Both the position numbers and the translations under genes were made by a program. The notes under the pieces are model-generated. The model saw only the letters and a list, made by a program, of their open reading frames with translations, ran no database searches and was not told the DNA's origin. A stretch of DNA of 14,131 nt from positions 1-14,131 of the forward strand of contig JAOUJR010000010.1 of NCBI GenBank assembly GCA_029883145.1, written 5' to 3'. Source of the DNA: Nitrospirota bacterium. Its GTDB lineage: Bacteria; Nitrospirota; Thermodesulfovibrionia; Thermodesulfovibrionales; SM23-35. Shown in pieces: positions 12,861 to 14,131 of the stretch (its first letter is position 1; each line of letters opens with the position of its first letter).

Positions 12861-13529
12861 TTATCTGCATTTTTCAATCAGCGAAGATAATCCCAATACT
12901 TTAAGGTGTTCCTGTAACAAAAGACACGCTTCTACTGGTTTATCCACTACGTGAAAAATTTCCAGATCTTCAATACGTAACGTTCTCTGCGGGATAAGGG
13001 TATTCTTCATCCATTCAATGAGTCCTTTCCAGTAATCGCTCCCGTAGAGAATAATCGGGAATGATGCTATCTTCCCGGTCTGGACAAGGGTTGCCGCTTC
13101 AAACAATTCGTCCATTGTTCCAAATCCGCCAGGGAATATGACAAAGCCTATTGCATATTTTATGAACATCAGTTTTCTTACAAAGAAGTATCTGAAAGAA
13201 AGAGTGATGTCCTGATATTTATTTGCGATCTGCTCTAAGGGGATTTCGATATTCAACCCTACAGACTTACCCTTCCCCATCTGTGCACCCCTATTTGCTC
13301 CTTCCATGATACCCGGGCCACCTCCGGTTATCACAGAAATTCCTGCCTCTGAGAGCAATTTCGTCAGCTCAACTGCCTGTTTATAGTAGTAAGAATCCTC
13401 ACCAAGCCGTGAGCTGCCAAATACAGTGACTGACGGACCAAGATTATAAAGGTTTTCAAATCCTTCCACTAATTCTGACTGTATTCTGAAAACCCTCCAT
13501 GTCTCTGTTTTCCCTAAATCCTCAATCAT
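12861..13529 (-). CDS. LOG-family (TIGR00730) Rossmann nucleotide-binding protein
   Basis: A 222-residue cytoplasmic protein of the family once called lysine-decarboxylase-like, now known to include cytokinin-activating nucleoside 5'-monophosphate phosphoribohydrolases. The nucleotide-binding segment is VTVFGSSR (34-41), followed by GGGPGIMEGANRG (69-81), FFVRKLMF (115-122) and the catalytic PGGFGTMDE (133-141). Length is normal for the larger bacterial type. The start ATG 13529 has GGGAGG 5 nt upstream. A bacterial member would release a base from a nucleoside monophosphate; the physiological substrate is not evident. It is first in an operon with the DUF3147-like membrane protein and is divergent from a YceI gene. 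Confidence 0.88.
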   Translation of the reverse strand: MIEDLGKTETWRVFRIQSELVEGFENLYNLGPSVTVFGSSRLGEDSYYYKQAVELTKLLSEAGISVITGGGPGIMEGANRGAQMGKGKSVGLNIEIPLEQIANKYQDITLSFRYFFVRKLMFIKYAIGFVIFPGGFGTMDELFEAATLVQTGKIASFPIILYGSDYWKGLIEWMKNTLIPQRTLRIEDLEIFHVVDKPVEACLLLQEHLKVLGLSSLIEKCR

Positions 13530-13576
13530 TAAACCCTCCCGTAAAGCAGTGTTGTTTCTTTAAGTTTAATCTCTTC

Positions 13577-13591
13577 ATGAGAATTTCTCAT
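13577..13591. promoter_or_regulatory. palindrome in the LOG/YceI divergent intergenic region
   Basis: ATGAGAA, one T, TTCTCAT: a perfect 7-bp inverted repeat around a single base, located between two divergent genes. It is a plausible dimeric regulator site. No promoter boxes overlap it clearly on the + strand; on the - strand a TATGAT (13595-13590) partly overlaps it. Confidence 0.4.
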
Positions 13592-13656
13592 CATAAATAA
13601 TCAGGTTGCTTAAAAACCAAATCTTACCGCACTAAAAAACAAACTGCTCAAAAGTT

Positions 13657-13665
13657 TGATATAAT
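13657..13665 (+). promoter_or_regulatory. extended -10 promoter of the YceI gene
   Basis: TGATATAAT, identical to the elements before the radical SAM and H1-tail ribbon genes. No good -35 is seen. The predicted transcript begins near 13672, leaving a leader of about 30 nt that includes the hairpin at 13685-13701. Confidence 0.6.
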
Positions 13666-13684
13666 TTATCTAAAGTACTCACTA

Positions 13685-13701
13685 ACTACTAAGGGAGTAG
13701 T
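13685..13701 (+). promoter_or_regulatory. hairpin overlapping the YceI ribosome-binding site
   Basis: ACTACT and AGTAGT form a perfect 6-bp stem with the Shine-Dalgarno core AAGGG in the 5-nt loop. The stem ends one base before the ATG (13703), so it could modulate initiation. Confidence 0.4.
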
Positions 13702-13702
13702 A

Positions 13703-14131
13703 ATGGGTAAATGGATAATTGATCCAGATCATACAGTCGCTGCTTTTGTGATCCGTCACATGATGGTTGCTCATGTGAGAGGACAGTTTAACAAGATTAC
13801 CGGAGTTATTCAAATGGACAATAACAATAAAGAGATTGTTTCTATAGAAGCAACTGTTGAAGCAGCGAGCATCTGGACAGGTATACAAAAGCGTGACAAC
13901 CACCTTCGGAGTCCTGACTTTTTTAATGTTGAGAAGTACCCTCTGATTACCTTCAAGAGCACAGAGATCACAGGGAACATAGATAAAGGTTTCCGCATCA
14001 CCGGAGACCTTACTATACATGGAATTACACGATCCGTAACCGCTGAAGCGACATTTGCAGGACCTGTAAAATCCCCTTTGGGAGGAGAGATTACGATAGG
14101 GCTCTCATCCGTCCTCGATATCAACCGTGAA
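13703..14131 (+). CDS. yceI: YceI-family protein (lipocalin-like), 3'-truncated by window edge
   Basis: The frame opens at ATG 13703 and stays open to the last base (143 codons visible), so the gene continues past the window. The protein is a close YceI match: WIIDPDHTVAAFVIRHMM (4-21) with HVRGQFNKITG (24-34), then LRSPDFFNVEKYPLITFKST and ITGDLTIHGITRSV, ending at the family's SSVLDINRE segment. YceI proteins are lipocalin-like beta-barrels that bind long polyprenoid or amphiphilic lipids; E. coli YceI is periplasmic and induced by high pH and osmotic shock. Here there is no signal peptide: the fold starts at residue 4, so it is probably cytoplasmic. It has its own extended -10 promoter, and an AAGGGAG ribosome-binding site partly within a hairpin. 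Confidence 0.9.
   Translation, partial: MGKWIIDPDHTVAAFVIRHMMVAHVRGQFNKITGVIQMDNNNKEIVSIEATVEAASIWTGIQKRDNHLRSPDFFNVEKYPLITFKSTEITGNIDKGFRITGDLTIHGITRSVTAEATFAGPVKSPLGGEITIGLSSVLDINRE

Overview
The window reads as a chromosome segment of a Gram-negative, AT-rich, probably anaerobic bacterium. Outer-membrane biogenesis genes (TamB, BamA and a SurA-like chaperone) require a diderm envelope. A 2-oxoacid:ferredoxin oxidoreductase pair and a desulforedoxin-like protein suggest anaerobic metabolism. The overall style would fit Nitrospirota or a deltaproteobacterial lineage, but that is an impression and not proven by any marker here. No rRNA, tRNA, CRISPR array, transposase or phage gene was seen.

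Layout. Positions 1-6363 (+ strand) form an envelope-assembly operon: the 3' part of tamB, overlapping by 4 bp a bamA with seven apparent POTRA repeats, then a short SurA-like chaperone that lacks a prolyl-isomerase domain. Converging on it from the right (- strand, 9095 down to 6412) is a second operon: Ppx/GppA phosphatase, beta and gamma subunits of a 2-oxoacid:ferredoxin oxidoreductase, and a short GNAT of the N-acetylglutamate synthase type. If the oxidoreductase handles 2-oxoglutarate, the last three genes would link 2-oxoglutarate supply to the first step of arginine synthesis; its alpha subunit is not in the window. A divergent gene at 9299 encodes a tiny Pro/Ala/Lys/Glu-repeat lipoprotein followed by a strong hairpin.

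From 9830 to 13529 all genes are on the - strand: a large B12-binding radical SAM protein with an unrecognised C-terminal region, a small hypothetical protein, a desulforedoxin-like zinc/iron ribbon fused to a histone H1-like lysine tail, a DUF3147-like membrane protein and a LOG-family nucleotide-binding protein. A divergent YceI-family gene runs off the right edge.

The most unusual features are: (1) arrays of degenerate 7-bp repeats, purine-rich then pyrimidine-rich, that sit at gene junctions of the envelope operon and actually encode the signal peptides of BamA and the SurA-like protein; (2) two genes (oxidoreductase gamma subunit and radical SAM protein) whose conserved N-termini have no ATG/GTG/TTG start but have well-placed Shine-Dalgarno sequences before CTG and ATC; (3) the desulforedoxin plus H1-tail fusion; (4) the seven-POTRA BamA; and (5) a recurring extended -10 promoter of the form TGNTATAAT, plus a probable leaderless promoter for the phosphatase operon.
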